Source: an uncultured Sphingomonas sp.
GTDB taxonomy: Bacteria > Pseudomonadota > Alphaproteobacteria > Sphingomonadales > Sphingomonadaceae
NCBI RefSeq assembly: GCF_946478955.1
Contig: NZ_CAMLDL010000016.1
Coordinates: 1-46,511, forward strand
Length of the DNA stretch: 46,511 nt
Direction: 5' to 3'
Shown here in pieces: positions 29,605 through 37,981 of the stretch. Position numbers and translations under genes: made by a program. The notes under the pieces are model-generated. The model made no database searches and was not told the origin of the DNA. It saw nothing but the letters and a program-made list of their open reading frames with translations. Position 1 is the first letter of the stretch, and the number at the start of each line of letters is the position of its first letter.

Positions 29605-30423
29605 TCAGACCTCGGCCACAATTTTCCGACTACGCGATGGCAAATTGACCGCAATTGCCTCGTCGATCACCGCCTCGTCCATTCGGCGCCAGCCGTCCCG
29701 GCCCAGCCGTTCCAGCGGCCTGAACCCTGCCTTATAGGCCATACGATCGGACCCTTCGACCCAATAGCCGAGATAGACATAAGGCAGGTTGGCACGTGCT
29801 GCGCGGATGATGTGGTCCAGGATGATATAGGTGCCAAGGCCCTTCCGGGCACCTTCACTGACGTCATAAAAACTATAGATCATCGACAGACCGTCACCCT
29901 GTTGATCGCTGAGGCAGGCGCCGACCAACTTGCCCGGTTTTCCGTCAACCGAGGGCTCGCGATATTCGATGACATAGGTACGGACGGGCGACTGCTCGAT
30001 CATGTCGGCAAAGTCATGTTCGTCCATTTCGGCCATGCCGCCGCCCGGATGACGGGCTGCCAAATAGCCACGCAGCAGATCATATTGTTCTTCCGTGCTC
30101 CACGGGCGGCACGCGCTCACTTCCAGATCGGCATGGCGGCGGAGCAATTTGCGTTGCGTCGCGGACGCCGCAAATTCATTGGCTACCACGCGGACCGATA
30201 CGCAGGCACTGCAATCGACACAGCTGGGGCGATAGGCAACCGATTGCGACCGGCGAAACCCGATGCGGCCAAGCGCCTCATTCAATTCGGACGCATTGCG
30301 GCCGGTCAGTTCCGTAAACACCTTCCGCTCCGTCTTGCCTTCCAGATAGGGGCAGGGCGAAGGGTTGGTGACAAAGAATTTAGGGAAGCGAAATGGTGCG
30401 CTCACCCTGATGACCTCCGACAT
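29605..30423 (-). CDS. bpt: Aspartate/glutamate leucyl(arginyl)-tRNA-protein transferase
   Basis: N-degron enzyme that adds an amino acid from aminoacyl-tRNA to proteins with N-terminal Asp or Glu, marking them for ClpS/ClpAP. The 272 residues contain the conserved N-terminal block [18 protein letters not shown] and the cysteine set [12 protein letters not shown]. The C-terminal [20 protein letters not shown] is also typical of the ATE1/Bpt family. AAGGG lies 10 nt before the ATG. Both Leu- and Arg-transferring types exist; Bpt is usual in this group. Confidence 0.93.
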   Translation of the reverse strand: MSEVIRVSAPFRFPKFFVTNPSPCPYLEGKTERKVFTELTGRNASELNEALGRIGFRRSQSVAYRPSCVDCSACVSVRVVANEFAASATQRKLLRRHADLEVSACRPWSTEEQYDLLRGYLAARHPGGGMAEMDEHDFADMIEQSPVRTYVIEYREPSVDGKPGKLVGACLSDQQGDGLSMIYSFYDVSEGARKGLGTYIILDHIIRAARANLPYVYLGYWVEGSDRMAYKAGFRPLERLGRDGWRRMDEAVIDEAIAVNLPSRSRKIVAEV

Positions 30424-30532
30424 GGTTACGAAACCCTTAATGCGCCTCCCGGGCGCTATTGAAAAGGGTCTCGTTGCGCGAAAGTCATGTTAACCAAATC
30501 GCTGTCCCGAAGCTGGACAAATTGGCCTATTA

Positions 30533-31750
30533 TCAATCGAGCTGGGCGCGCGTTACCTTGAAGCCGGCGCTTTCCAGTCGGTCTACAAGACGATCAATCG
30601 CCGCTGCGTCGCGTGCTTCGCACTCCACCTCGACCACCGTGTCCTTGGCCGGCTGATGCGTGAAAATTCGGTGATGGTTGGTTTCGATGATGTTGACGCC
30701 GCATTCGGCAAAGATCGCCGTAATGGCGGCGAGCGCGCCGGGTCGGTCTTGAGCGTTGATCATTAGCCGGGCCAGGCGGCCGTCGCGGACCAGCTCGCGC
30801 ACCATCACATTGGCCAGAAGATGATTATCAATGTTGCCGCCGCACAAAACCGTGCCAACTTTTTTTCCGCGATATGCGTCGGCATTGGTGAGGATCGCCG
30901 CGAGGCCAGCGGCCCCGGCGCCTTCAACAACCGTCTTTTCAATCCCGACGAGCATTGCGACCGCATGTTCAAGATCCCTCTCCAGGACCAATTCAATCCG
31001 GTCGACATTCTTCGCAACGATTTCGCGGGTGAGAAAACCCGGTTCCTTCACCGCAATGCCTTCGGCCAGCGTGTCGCCGCCCGTTGGCAAGTCGGTGCCG
31101 TCAATGACATTCTTCATCGCCGGATAAAGCTGCGCCTCGACACCAACCACTTCAATGTCGGGCTTGATCGCTTTGGCCGCCGTGGCAATGCCGCTGATCA
31201 GGCCGCCGCCGCCGATAGGAATGACCAGCACATCGAGGTCTGGCGCATCGGCTAGCAACTCCAGCGCGATCGTGCCCTGCCCGGCTATGACGTCCGGGTC
31301 ATCAAACGGGTGAACGAAGGTCAGTCCCTCTTTGGCCTCCAGCTCGCGCGCATGGGCGTAGGCATCGTCAAATCGCTCGCCGAACAGCACGACCCGCGCG
31401 CCGTGCCCCTCGGTCTGCGTCACTTTAATGCTGGGCGTCGACAGCGGCATGACGATCGTCACCGGAATTCCAAGCCGTTTTCCATGATAGGCGACCGCCT
31501 GCGCATGGTTGCCAGCCGATGCCGCGACAACGCCGCGAGCGCGCTCCTCGGGCGTCAGCTTCAGCAACTTATTGAGGGCGCCGCGCTCTTTGTAGGCGGC
31601 CGTAAACTGCAGGTTCTCGAACTTCAGATAAACGTCCGCGCCGACGATGTCGGACAATGTTCGGCTGAGATTGGTGGGAGTTCGCACCACCTGCCCTTCA
31701 ATGGCGTTGGCGGCGGCGCGAATGTCGTTGATCGTCGGATGTTCAGTCAT
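30533..31750 (-). CDS. ilvA: Threonine ammonia-lyase with C-terminal ACT-like domain
   Basis: PLP enzyme converting threonine to 2-oxobutanoate, the first step toward isoleucine. The protein has 405 residues from the ATG at 31750. The PLP lysine is Lys54 in AAYKERGA, and the phosphate-binding GGGGLISG and GNHAQ motifs are clear. A single ACT-like domain (about 325-405, INAQDRPGALAAITAIF) ends the protein, giving the short form rather than the two-domain E. coli IlvA form. It is divergent from the YtcJ-like gene with a 52-nt gap. Confidence 0.92.
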   Translation of the reverse strand: MTEHPTINDIRAAANAIEGQVVRTPTNLSRTLSDIVGADVYLKFENLQFTAAYKERGALNKLLKLTPEERARGVVAASAGNHAQAVAYHGKRLGIPVTIVMPLSTPSIKVTQTEGHGARVVLFGERFDDAYAHARELEAKEGLTFVHPFDDPDVIAGQGTIALELLADAPDLDVLVIPIGGGGLISGIATAAKAIKPDIEVVGVEAQLYPAMKNVIDGTDLPTGGDTLAEGIAVKEPGFLTREIVAKNVDRIELVLERDLEHAVAMLVGIEKTVVEGAGAAGLAAILTNADAYRGKKVGTVLCGGNIDNHLLANVMVRELVRDGRLARLMINAQDRPGALAAITAIFAECGVNIIETNHHRIFTHQPAKDTVVEVECEARDAAAIDRLVDRLESAGFKVTRAQLD

Positions 31751-31802
31751 GGGATGCGGGCCTAGCCCTTCCTCAAGACGCAAACAATGCTATCGAACAG
31801 CC

Positions 31803-33449
31803 ATGAAATTTCGCCGCATCGCGCTTCCTGCGCTCTTCATCGTCGTTGCCGCACCCGCCTTGCCGGGAACGCTGATCAACAATGCCAATGGCGTGACCGT
31901 TGATGCTAATGGCAAGATCCGGCATTTTACCGGTATCCTGATCGGTGATGACGGCAAGGTCGTCCGCCTTCTGAACGGCGAAATGATGAAGCTTCCGGCG
32001 GATACCAAGGTCGTTAATGCGGGCGGCCGCACGGTGATGCCAGGCCTAATTGACGCCCATGGCCATATCATGGGGCTGGGCTTCGCGGTTATCCAGCTCG
32101 ATCTGGTTGGTACGCAATCGATGGCCGACCTGCAATCGCGGCTGAATGCCTATGCCGCAGCCAATCCGGGCGATGGCTGGATCTACGGGTTCGGCTGGAA
32201 TCAGGAATTATGGCCCGTCAAAACATTCCCGACGTCTGCTGATTTAGACGCCATCGCGCCGGATCGCCCAGTCGTCCTGGAGCGGGTTGACGGCCACGCC
32301 CTCGTCGCCAACCGGGCGGCTATGATTGCTGCGGGCGTAACGACTGATACGCAGGCCCCAACTGGCGGCCGGATTCAGAATGGCCTGTTCGTCGACGCGG
32401 CAATGGAGCTGATCAAAAGCCATATCCCAAAACCGGATGTGACAGCCCAGGACCGCGCCTTCGCCGAAGCGCAAAAGGCGATGCTGAGCGTCGGCCTGGT
32501 TGGTGCCGCAGACATGGGAACGAGCGTCGATGATTGGGCGACCTTCCGCCGCGCTGGCGAAGACGGCAGGATGAAGGTTCGCGTGTTTAGCTACGCCTTT
32601 CAGTTGCCCGCATGGCACGAGATCAACAATGGGCAGCCCACCGGTTGGATGTATGGTGAGCGGCTGAAACTGGCGGGCGCAAAGTTTGTGGCCGACGGAG
32701 CCCTTGGCTCGCGCGGCGCATGGCTGAAACGACCGTATCAGGATCATGGCGATACTCGTGGGCTAAACATCATTCCCGCCGCAGACCTGCTGAAACAGGC
32801 GGGTGAAGTCGCGGCGGGCGGTGGCCAGTTGGCCATTCACGCGATTGGTGATGCGACCAACGATGAGGTCATCACGACCTATGAAAAGCTCGCCGCGCAA
32901 TATGGTCGCACCAAACGCTGGCGGATTGAGCATCTCCAAATCGCCGATCCGAAAGATTTGCGGCGATTAAAGGGTGCCGGGATCATTGCCTCCATGCAGC
33001 CGACCCACGCGACCAGCGATTGGGGCATGGCCGAAGCGCGGTTAGGTAAAGACCGGCTCGGCGGCGCCTATGCCTGGCACAGCATCGAAAAAATGGGTGT
33101 GCCGTTGGCATTTGGCAGCGACTTTCCGATTGAGCCCCCTAACCCCTTCTTCGGCCTGTCTGCCGCAATCAGTCGGCAGGACGCCAAGGGCCAGCCGCCG
33201 GGTGGCTGGCGCCCGTGGGAACGGGTGAGTCTCGGCCGCGCCCTGCACGGCTTCACGCGCGGTGCAGCCTATGCAGGGAAGGCAAAAGCGACATTGGGCT
33301 GCCTTGATCCCGGATGCCAGGCGGATTTCATCATCGTCGATCGCGACCCCACTAACGTTGATGCTCAGGCGCTCCGCAGTACGAAGGTGCTGGAAACGTG
33401 GGTCGGCGGCGAGCGTGTCTTTATCGCCGACGCTCAGCCCGCTCGATAA
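31803..33449 (+). CDS. Secreted YtcJ-like amidohydrolase (family 3)
   Basis: An exported metal-dependent hydrolase of 548 residues with a short signal peptide (MKFRRIALPALFIVVAAPAL). Motifs of the amidohydrolase-3 group are present: GLIDAHGHIMG near residue 84, FVADGALGSRGAWL, IHAIGDATND, WRIEHLQ and FGSDFPIEPP. No clear ribosome site precedes the ATG. It could act on N-substituted formamides or other amides; the substrate is unknown. Its 3' end overlaps the convergent dsbD gene by 29 nt. Confidence 0.87.
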   Translation: MKFRRIALPALFIVVAAPALPGTLINNANGVTVDANGKIRHFTGILIGDDGKVVRLLNGEMMKLPADTKVVNAGGRTVMPGLIDAHGHIMGLGFAVIQLDLVGTQSMADLQSRLNAYAAANPGDGWIYGFGWNQELWPVKTFPTSADLDAIAPDRPVVLERVDGHALVANRAAMIAAGVTTDTQAPTGGRIQNGLFVDAAMELIKSHIPKPDVTAQDRAFAEAQKAMLSVGLVGAADMGTSVDDWATFRRAGEDGRMKVRVFSYAFQLPAWHEINNGQPTGWMYGERLKLAGAKFVADGALGSRGAWLKRPYQDHGDTRGLNIIPAADLLKQAGEVAAGGGQLAIHAIGDATNDEVITTYEKLAAQYGRTKRWRIEHLQIADPKDLRRLKGAGIIASMQPTHATSDWGMAEARLGKDRLGGAYAWHSIEKMGVPLAFGSDFPIEPPNPFFGLSAAISRQDAKGQPPGGWRPWERVSLGRALHGFTRGAAYAGKAKATLGCLDPGCQADFIIVDRDPTNVDAQALRSTKVLETWVGGERVFIADAQPAR

Positions 33450-35424
33450 GCATCGACGGGGTCAAGATTTGGGGGAGCTCTTCCGGTTCCGTCTTGCCCG
33501 GCTCGTACCATAGATAGAGGGGGACCCCAGCGCGGCCACGACTTTCCAGCATTCGGGTGATTGCCGGATCTCCGTCCGTCCAGTCCCCGACCATTTGCAC
33601 CACCCCAGCCTTGCCAAACGCTTGCTGTGTCGCATCCCGGTTGATGGCCCCAGCCTCATTGGCTTTACATGACAAACACCAATCGGCGGTGAAATCGACG
33701 AAGACCGGCCGCTTCCGCTCCATCACGGCGATACGAACGGCATCCTCGCTCCACGGCGTCACGTTGGCCGGAAGCGTACGTTGCGTAGCGGGCGCGGCTG
33801 CGGGCAGCAAACGGACGGTGACAGCCGCAATCAGCAATACCCCGATTAGCGTCATCAGACCGAGCGAGCGCCCCTGTCGCTGTGATTGCCCCCATCCCCA
33901 CAACAATAACGTCAGCAATGCTGCGCCGCCGATCCCGAGCCACAGCGCCTGCGATCCCGCTTGCCGCCAGAGAAGCCAGAGGCAAGCCGCCGCCGTGAGT
34001 GCCATCGGGATCGCCAAAATGCGTTGCAGACGGGCCATCCACGGTCCGGGTTTTGGAAGACGGCTACGAAGCGCGGGAATGAATGCAATCGCCACAAATG
34101 GCAGCGCAAGACCAAGCCCGAGCGAGGCAAAAACAGCCATCGACCCTGCTGCGGGGAGCAGCAGCGCGGCGCCAAGCGCCGCACCCAGGAATGGACCGGC
34201 GCACGGCGTCGCGACAAAGGCTGCCAGCGCACCCGTGCCAAAACTTCCCGCCGGATTATGGTCACCGGCAAGGACCGGCAGCTCGAACAGGCGGAGGAGG
34301 TTGAGCGTAATGGCAACCGCGAGAAGCAGGAGCAGAAGCACGATGCGGGGATCCTGCAGCTGAAATGCCCAACCAGCTGCTTCACCGCCTGCCCGAACGA
34401 TCAGCAAAATTGCCCCAAGCGCACCCGTTCCAAGTACAGCGCCTGCCGCATAGGCCATCGCATCGTTGCGCGCCGCCCGCTCGTCGCCGCCACTGCGGGC
34501 GAGGTGCACGCCCTTCAATGCGAGGATCGGGAATACGCACGGCATCAGATTCAGCAATAACCCGCCAAGCAGCGCCCCAAGCAGGGCCCAGCCGATGCTG
34601 ACGACCGGTCCAGAACCGGCCACGGGTTCGCCGCCTGCCGGCACCACACCAGGTTGCGCCGACAGGCCAAAGCCGGCCCCGTCTCCCGTTGCCAGCACCC
34701 CGGTTATTAGGGCCGGCTCACCACGCCGCCGTTGCAGATCGACAACCAGCATATCGCCGACGCGGCGAAAGCTTTGTGGCGCGGCATAATCGATGGCCCC
34801 ATCCTCGGCTGCGAAAAAATAGGGATCGGGTAATGCGACACTTGCGGGAAGCGGGATTGCCAGAGAAATCTGTTCCTTGCCGATTTGGAAGGTCGCTGGC
34901 GTTGCCAATGGGCGCGGCAGGGCGCGGCGCCATGCATCGAAGCGTGCGTCGGCGCGCTCCGCGCCTTGGGGTGACACGCTAAGCGAGATTTCGGCCTTTT
35001 CCGGCACGCAAATCTTGTCGGTGCAGGCCAGATAATTGAGCTTCGCGAATATCCGCTGCGTCTGCGTCTCGCTCCCAGGAATCTTCAGCCGGGTGAGAAC
35101 GGCGTAATCTTTCTCGAACACATAATTTTCAATGCCCGCTACTAGCAGCCGCTGCGGCACCGGGTAGCGCAGCTCGCCAACCGACCATCCCTTGGGAAGC
35201 TGCCACTCCACCTTCATCGGAAGTCCAGCGTCGCCGGGATTGAGCCAATAGCCGTGCCATCCCGGCGTCGTGTGCATCAATATCGCCAGCTCGATCTCGT
35301 CGCCGGGAGCGGTGCGCGGCTCGATCACCAATTCTGGCTGAATTGCGTTCTGACGTGGCAACTGAGCCGCCGCAGGAACAGCCGCCAGCAACAGGAACAG
35401 CGCAAGGAAAAGGCGGCGAAACAT
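33421..35424 (-). CDS. dsbD: Thiol:disulfide interchange protein DsbD
   Basis: Inner-membrane reductant conveyor that passes electrons from cytosolic thioredoxin to the periplasm. The 667 residues comprise a signal peptide, a periplasmic N-terminal domain with the redox pair in YLACTDKICVPE, and a central TM domain. The TM cysteines lie in NLMPCVFPILALKG and ATPCAGPFLGAALG. A C-terminal thioredoxin-like domain has WCLSCKANE. All three redox modules are therefore present. It is convergent with the YtcJ-like gene, overlapping by 29 nt. Confidence 0.93.
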   Translation of the reverse strand: MFRRLFLALFLLLAAVPAAAQLPRQNAIQPELVIEPRTAPGDEIELAILMHTTPGWHGYWLNPGDAGLPMKVEWQLPKGWSVGELRYPVPQRLLVAGIENYVFEKDYAVLTRLKIPGSETQTQRIFAKLNYLACTDKICVPEKAEISLSVSPQGAERADARFDAWRRALPRPLATPATFQIGKEQISLAIPLPASVALPDPYFFAAEDGAIDYAAPQSFRRVGDMLVVDLQRRRGEPALITGVLATGDGAGFGLSAQPGVVPAGGEPVAGSGPVVSIGWALLGALLGGLLLNLMPCVFPILALKGVHLARSGGDERAARNDAMAYAAGAVLGTGALGAILLIVRAGGEAAGWAFQLQDPRIVLLLLLLAVAITLNLLRLFELPVLAGDHNPAGSFGTGALAAFVATPCAGPFLGAALGAALLLPAAGSMAVFASLGLGLALPFVAIAFIPALRSRLPKPGPWMARLQRILAIPMALTAAACLWLLWRQAGSQALWLGIGGAALLTLLLWGWGQSQRQGRSLGLMTLIGVLLIAAVTVRLLPAAAPATQRTLPANVTPWSEDAVRIAVMERKRPVFVDFTADWCLSCKANEAGAINRDATQQAFGKAGVVQMVGDWTDGDPAITRMLESRGRAGVPLYLWYEPGKTEPEELPQILTPSMLIERAERRR

Positions 35425-35475
35425 GGTCCGCGCACCGCTACAGCCATGCGGCGAATATGCAAACCCCGGCGTCGA

Positions 35476-36003
35476 TTAACCGCAGCGGAGCACCGCGAAG
35501 GTCGTGCGGTTGTCGGGATCATCCTGAAGGTCGCGCATTAGAATATCGAGGCCATAAAGATCCGCGGCCAGTTCCGACGCCAATGCGGCGCTATACGGAT
35601 CGCGCAGGGCCGCCGCCGCGATTGCGGTATTGGGCGCGTCTTCGACATCAACGGATAGGCGCGTAAGGTTCCGATGGCATTGGCGTAATGCCATCGGATG
35701 GCTGATCACCGTGCGAATATCTTCAAGCCGGGCATTTGGAAGCGCCAGCAAGTGAAGCTCCACCGGCAACGCCACCAACCGCTCAACCACGAGATCGCTG
35801 GAATCGATCAGTGCCGCCACCCCTTCCACCACGCCGGCATAATGATTTTCAACCGGCAGGACACCGCCGTCCGCATCGCCGCAACCGACGATGCGAATGA
35901 CATCCGCGAAGGTAGGGCAAGCGAGGGCCTGTGCGTCCGGAAAAGCAAGTCTGCACGCCTGATGCCCGAACGCCCCGGCGATACCTTGATAGGCCGCAAT
36001 CAT
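35476..36003 (-). CDS. pheA: Short, ACT-less prephenate dehydratase
   Basis: Predicted to convert prephenate to phenylpyruvate. The 175-residue protein spans only the catalytic PDT fold: AAYQGIAGAFGHQA at the N-terminus, GVLPVENHYAGVVEG, SHPMALRQC and a C-terminal NRTTFAVL. The usual T-R-F catalytic motif reads T-T-F here. No ACT regulatory domain follows, unlike most bacterial PheA proteins. The ATG overlaps the stop of the CM-DAHPS gene by 4 nt (ATGA). Loss of feedback domain and Arg suggest a divergent enzyme, possibly relying on regulation of its partner. Confidence 0.75.
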   Translation of the reverse strand: MIAAYQGIAGAFGHQACRLAFPDAQALACPTFADVIRIVGCGDADGGVLPVENHYAGVVEGVAALIDSSDLVVERLVALPVELHLLALPNARLEDIRTVISHPMALRQCHRNLTRLSVDVEDAPNTAIAAAALRDPYSAALASELAADLYGLDILMRDLQDDPDNRTTFAVLRCG

Positions 36004-37742
36004 CCTGCCTTGCGCCGTTCCAGAGGCGAATGCCAGGCCGCGACAGTCTGGCCAAGCTCCAACGCCTGTTCGCGGTTGAGGCGCGGATCGCAGCCCGACA
36101 AATAAGGCGGCCGCGCACCAAGGCGCAACCAGCGGCGACCGCCGCCGCCACATTCCAGCACATTCGCTCCCGTCAACTCGAGATGGAGTCCGCCAGGCCA
36201 AACACCTTCCGACGCGGCGATGTCGTGGAAAGCCAATGTTTCAGAGATAATATCTGATAGCTCACGCGTCTTGCGACCATTGATGACACGCGTGTTGCCG
36301 TGCATTGGATCGACGCACCACAACACGGTACGGCCCGACGCTTTCACTGCCCGCATGAGCGGGGGCAACCGGTCCGCAATCTCCCCTTTGCCCAGACGAG
36401 GTATCAGCGTCAGCCGTCCGGCATCCTGTTCCGGGTCAAGCCGGCCAATCAGCTGCATTAGGTCATCGGCGGTCATGGTTGGCCCGACCTTCACACCAAT
36501 CGGGTTGGAGATACCCCGCGCATATTCAACGTGGCCGCCCTCCAATTGCCGCGTGCGCTCGCCGATCCATAACATATGGGCTGAGCCGGCCCACCACCTC
36601 CCGCTACGTTCGTCATAATGGGTCATTGCCTGTTCGGCCCCCAACAGCAGTGCCTCATGGCTGACATAGATCGGCGCCGTTTCGCACGGCGCCCGATCCC
36701 ACAGGATCGACATGGTTGTCCGGGCCCGGTCGTGCATGTTCAGCAACCGCTGCGGATCGGCAATACGGGCGGCGGCGTCCGGCCCTTCGCCATTGACCGC
36801 ATCGCCGCGATAAACAGCAATTGCCGCCCCATTCACCAGTTCGACGGCGTTGGAGCGCGGTTTCGCGGTCTGTCCTGCTATACGCCCGACATGAACCACC
36901 GGCACACCGGACGCCTGCGCAAGGTCACGGCCCATTGAGTGCAGCAATTCCGCGGTTTGCCGTATGTTGGGTTCGGAATGTTCACGGGCGGTTTCGACGC
37001 AGTCACCCCCCTGCAGCAAAATAGCGTTGCCATTGGCAACCTCGCCCAGCTGACGCCGAAGTGCGTCAATATCGTTCAGTTCGACGAGCGGTGCGCGTGC
37101 GGACAGTCGGCGCTCGACCCGCTGCAACTCCCGGCGGTTCGGGTAGTCGGGCTGCTGTAACGTCGGGCGAGATCGCCAGGAGGACGGTGCCCAACGCGGT
37201 GCACATGCGGTCGATGGTGATACCTGATCGACCCGCCCGACCAGCCATCCGATCAAGGCACCACTTTCGTCGCGCAACGCATCGAACGCGGCCAATCCGT
37301 CGGGCACCGCATTACCATGGTCCGCCGGAAGAACGGCAATGGCATCTTCGCAGCGCGCCCTCGCCAAGGCCGATGCGCCATCCTTGACGACGGCGACCGC
37401 TGGTGCGGACCCATAGGCGTCGCGGGCAAGGCGCAGCAGTAAGTCGCGGTCGGCGACGTCGGGCAACAGCAGCATCGTCGGCCCCTGCACTGCCACGCCG
37501 TGCGCCATGATTTCGCGCCAGATGTGGGGAACGGCCGGTGCGGCTACATCATTGGCACGGGCGCGCAGCCGCTCGACCACAGCACGCTGACGGTCCGGGC
37601 AAAGTTTCAGGCCCGACGTTCCAGCCTTGCTGTCTGCGATACGTCGGCAAATAGTCAGGCGCTGTTCCACCAGCGCCAGAATGTCGTCGTCGATAAGATC
37701 GAGTTGGCCGCGCAACTGCGCGAGTTGAGTATTGGTTCGCAT
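36000..37742 (-). CDS. Chorismate mutase / class II DAHP synthase fusion
   Basis: A 580-residue bifunctional protein. Residues 1 to about 85 are an AroQ chorismate mutase with Arg11, Arg28, Lys39 and Asp50-Arg51 in the positions of E. coli CM active-site residues. Residues about 85-175 form a second region (GPTMLLLPDVADRDLLLRLA, AIAVLPADHG). From WAPSSWRSRPTLQQPDYP (184) onward it is a compact class II DAHP synthase with metal ligands Cys248 (QGGDC), His481 (DPMHGN), Glu522 (HLELTG) and Asp552 (GCDPRLN). AAGGTGA precedes the ATG at 37742. It is preceded by a Phe-containing leader and followed by pheA. The fusion would place shikimate entry and prephenate synthesis on one chain. Confidence 0.85.
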   Translation of the reverse strand: MRTNTQLAQLRGQLDLIDDDILALVEQRLTICRRIADSKAGTSGLKLCPDRQRAVVERLRARANDVAAPAVPHIWREIMAHGVAVQGPTMLLLPDVADRDLLLRLARDAYGSAPAVAVVKDGASALARARCEDAIAVLPADHGNAVPDGLAAFDALRDESGALIGWLVGRVDQVSPSTACAPRWAPSSWRSRPTLQQPDYPNRRELQRVERRLSARAPLVELNDIDALRRQLGEVANGNAILLQGGDCVETAREHSEPNIRQTAELLHSMGRDLAQASGVPVVHVGRIAGQTAKPRSNAVELVNGAAIAVYRGDAVNGEGPDAAARIADPQRLLNMHDRARTTMSILWDRAPCETAPIYVSHEALLLGAEQAMTHYDERSGRWWAGSAHMLWIGERTRQLEGGHVEYARGISNPIGVKVGPTMTADDLMQLIGRLDPEQDAGRLTLIPRLGKGEIADRLPPLMRAVKASGRTVLWCVDPMHGNTRVINGRKTRELSDIISETLAFHDIAASEGVWPGGLHLELTGANVLECGGGGRRWLRLGARPPYLSGCDPRLNREQALELGQTVAAWHSPLERRKAG

Positions 37743-37817
37743 GAGTCACCTTGGGCGCAATGCGGGCGTCAAACGCCGACATTACATTTGCAAATTGTCA
37801 GAAGATCAGGTGCAAAT

Positions 37818-37841
37818 CCGGCACGCCCTCAGGCGTACCGG
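37818..37841 (-). promoter_or_regulatory. Hairpin spanning the leader-peptide stop codon
   Basis: CCGGTACGCC and GGCGTGCCGG form a 10-bp stem with one U-G pair and loop TGAG that contains part of the leader stop codon. The 3' arm with its preceding G (GGGCGT) could instead pair with ACGCCC about 50 nt downstream. No long U tract follows, so either classic termination or translation-level control is possible. Confidence 0.4.
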
Positions 37842-37906
37842 CCCATAAACGCGAATACCAAGACAGCCGGAGTGAAGCGGCGGGTGTGCAGCATTGCTTC
37901 GCTCAT
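37829..37906 (-). CDS. Phe-containing leader peptide of the CM-DAHPS/pheA operon
   Basis: A 25-codon frame with an AGGAG ribosome site 9 nt before its ATG, starting MSEAMLHTRRF and ending VFAFMGRYA. It carries Phe at positions 11, 18 and 20 and Tyr at 24. It ends inside a 10-bp hairpin and lies 86 nt upstream of the fusion gene. The layout is that of an amino-acid-sensing attenuator, with ribosome stalling at Phe codons altering the fold. TTGACC-N17-AGGATG (37971-37943) is a possible promoter. The function is inferred. Confidence 0.5.
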   Translation of the reverse strand: MSEAMLHTRRFTPAVLVFAFMGRYA

Positions 37907-37942
37907 GAGAAATGGCTCCTTGGTCAACAAACGACCAGCCGC

Positions 37943-37971
37943 CATCCTGCCAGACGCGCCACAAAGGTCAA
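37943..37971 (-). promoter_or_regulatory. Candidate promoter of the leader/CM-DAHPS/pheA unit
   Basis: TTGACC (37971-37966) followed after 17 nt by AGGATG (37948-37943), ahead of the leader peptide's AGGAG. The -10 is poor, as often seen in this group. It starts 11 nt after the metH stop. Confidence 0.35.
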
Positions 37972-37981
37972 CCCCGGCCAA

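Noticed and set aside
30439..30453. GCGCC-N5-GGCGC stem between bpt and ilvA
   Set aside because: Only 5 bp with no U tract. Too weak to call a terminator for ilvA.
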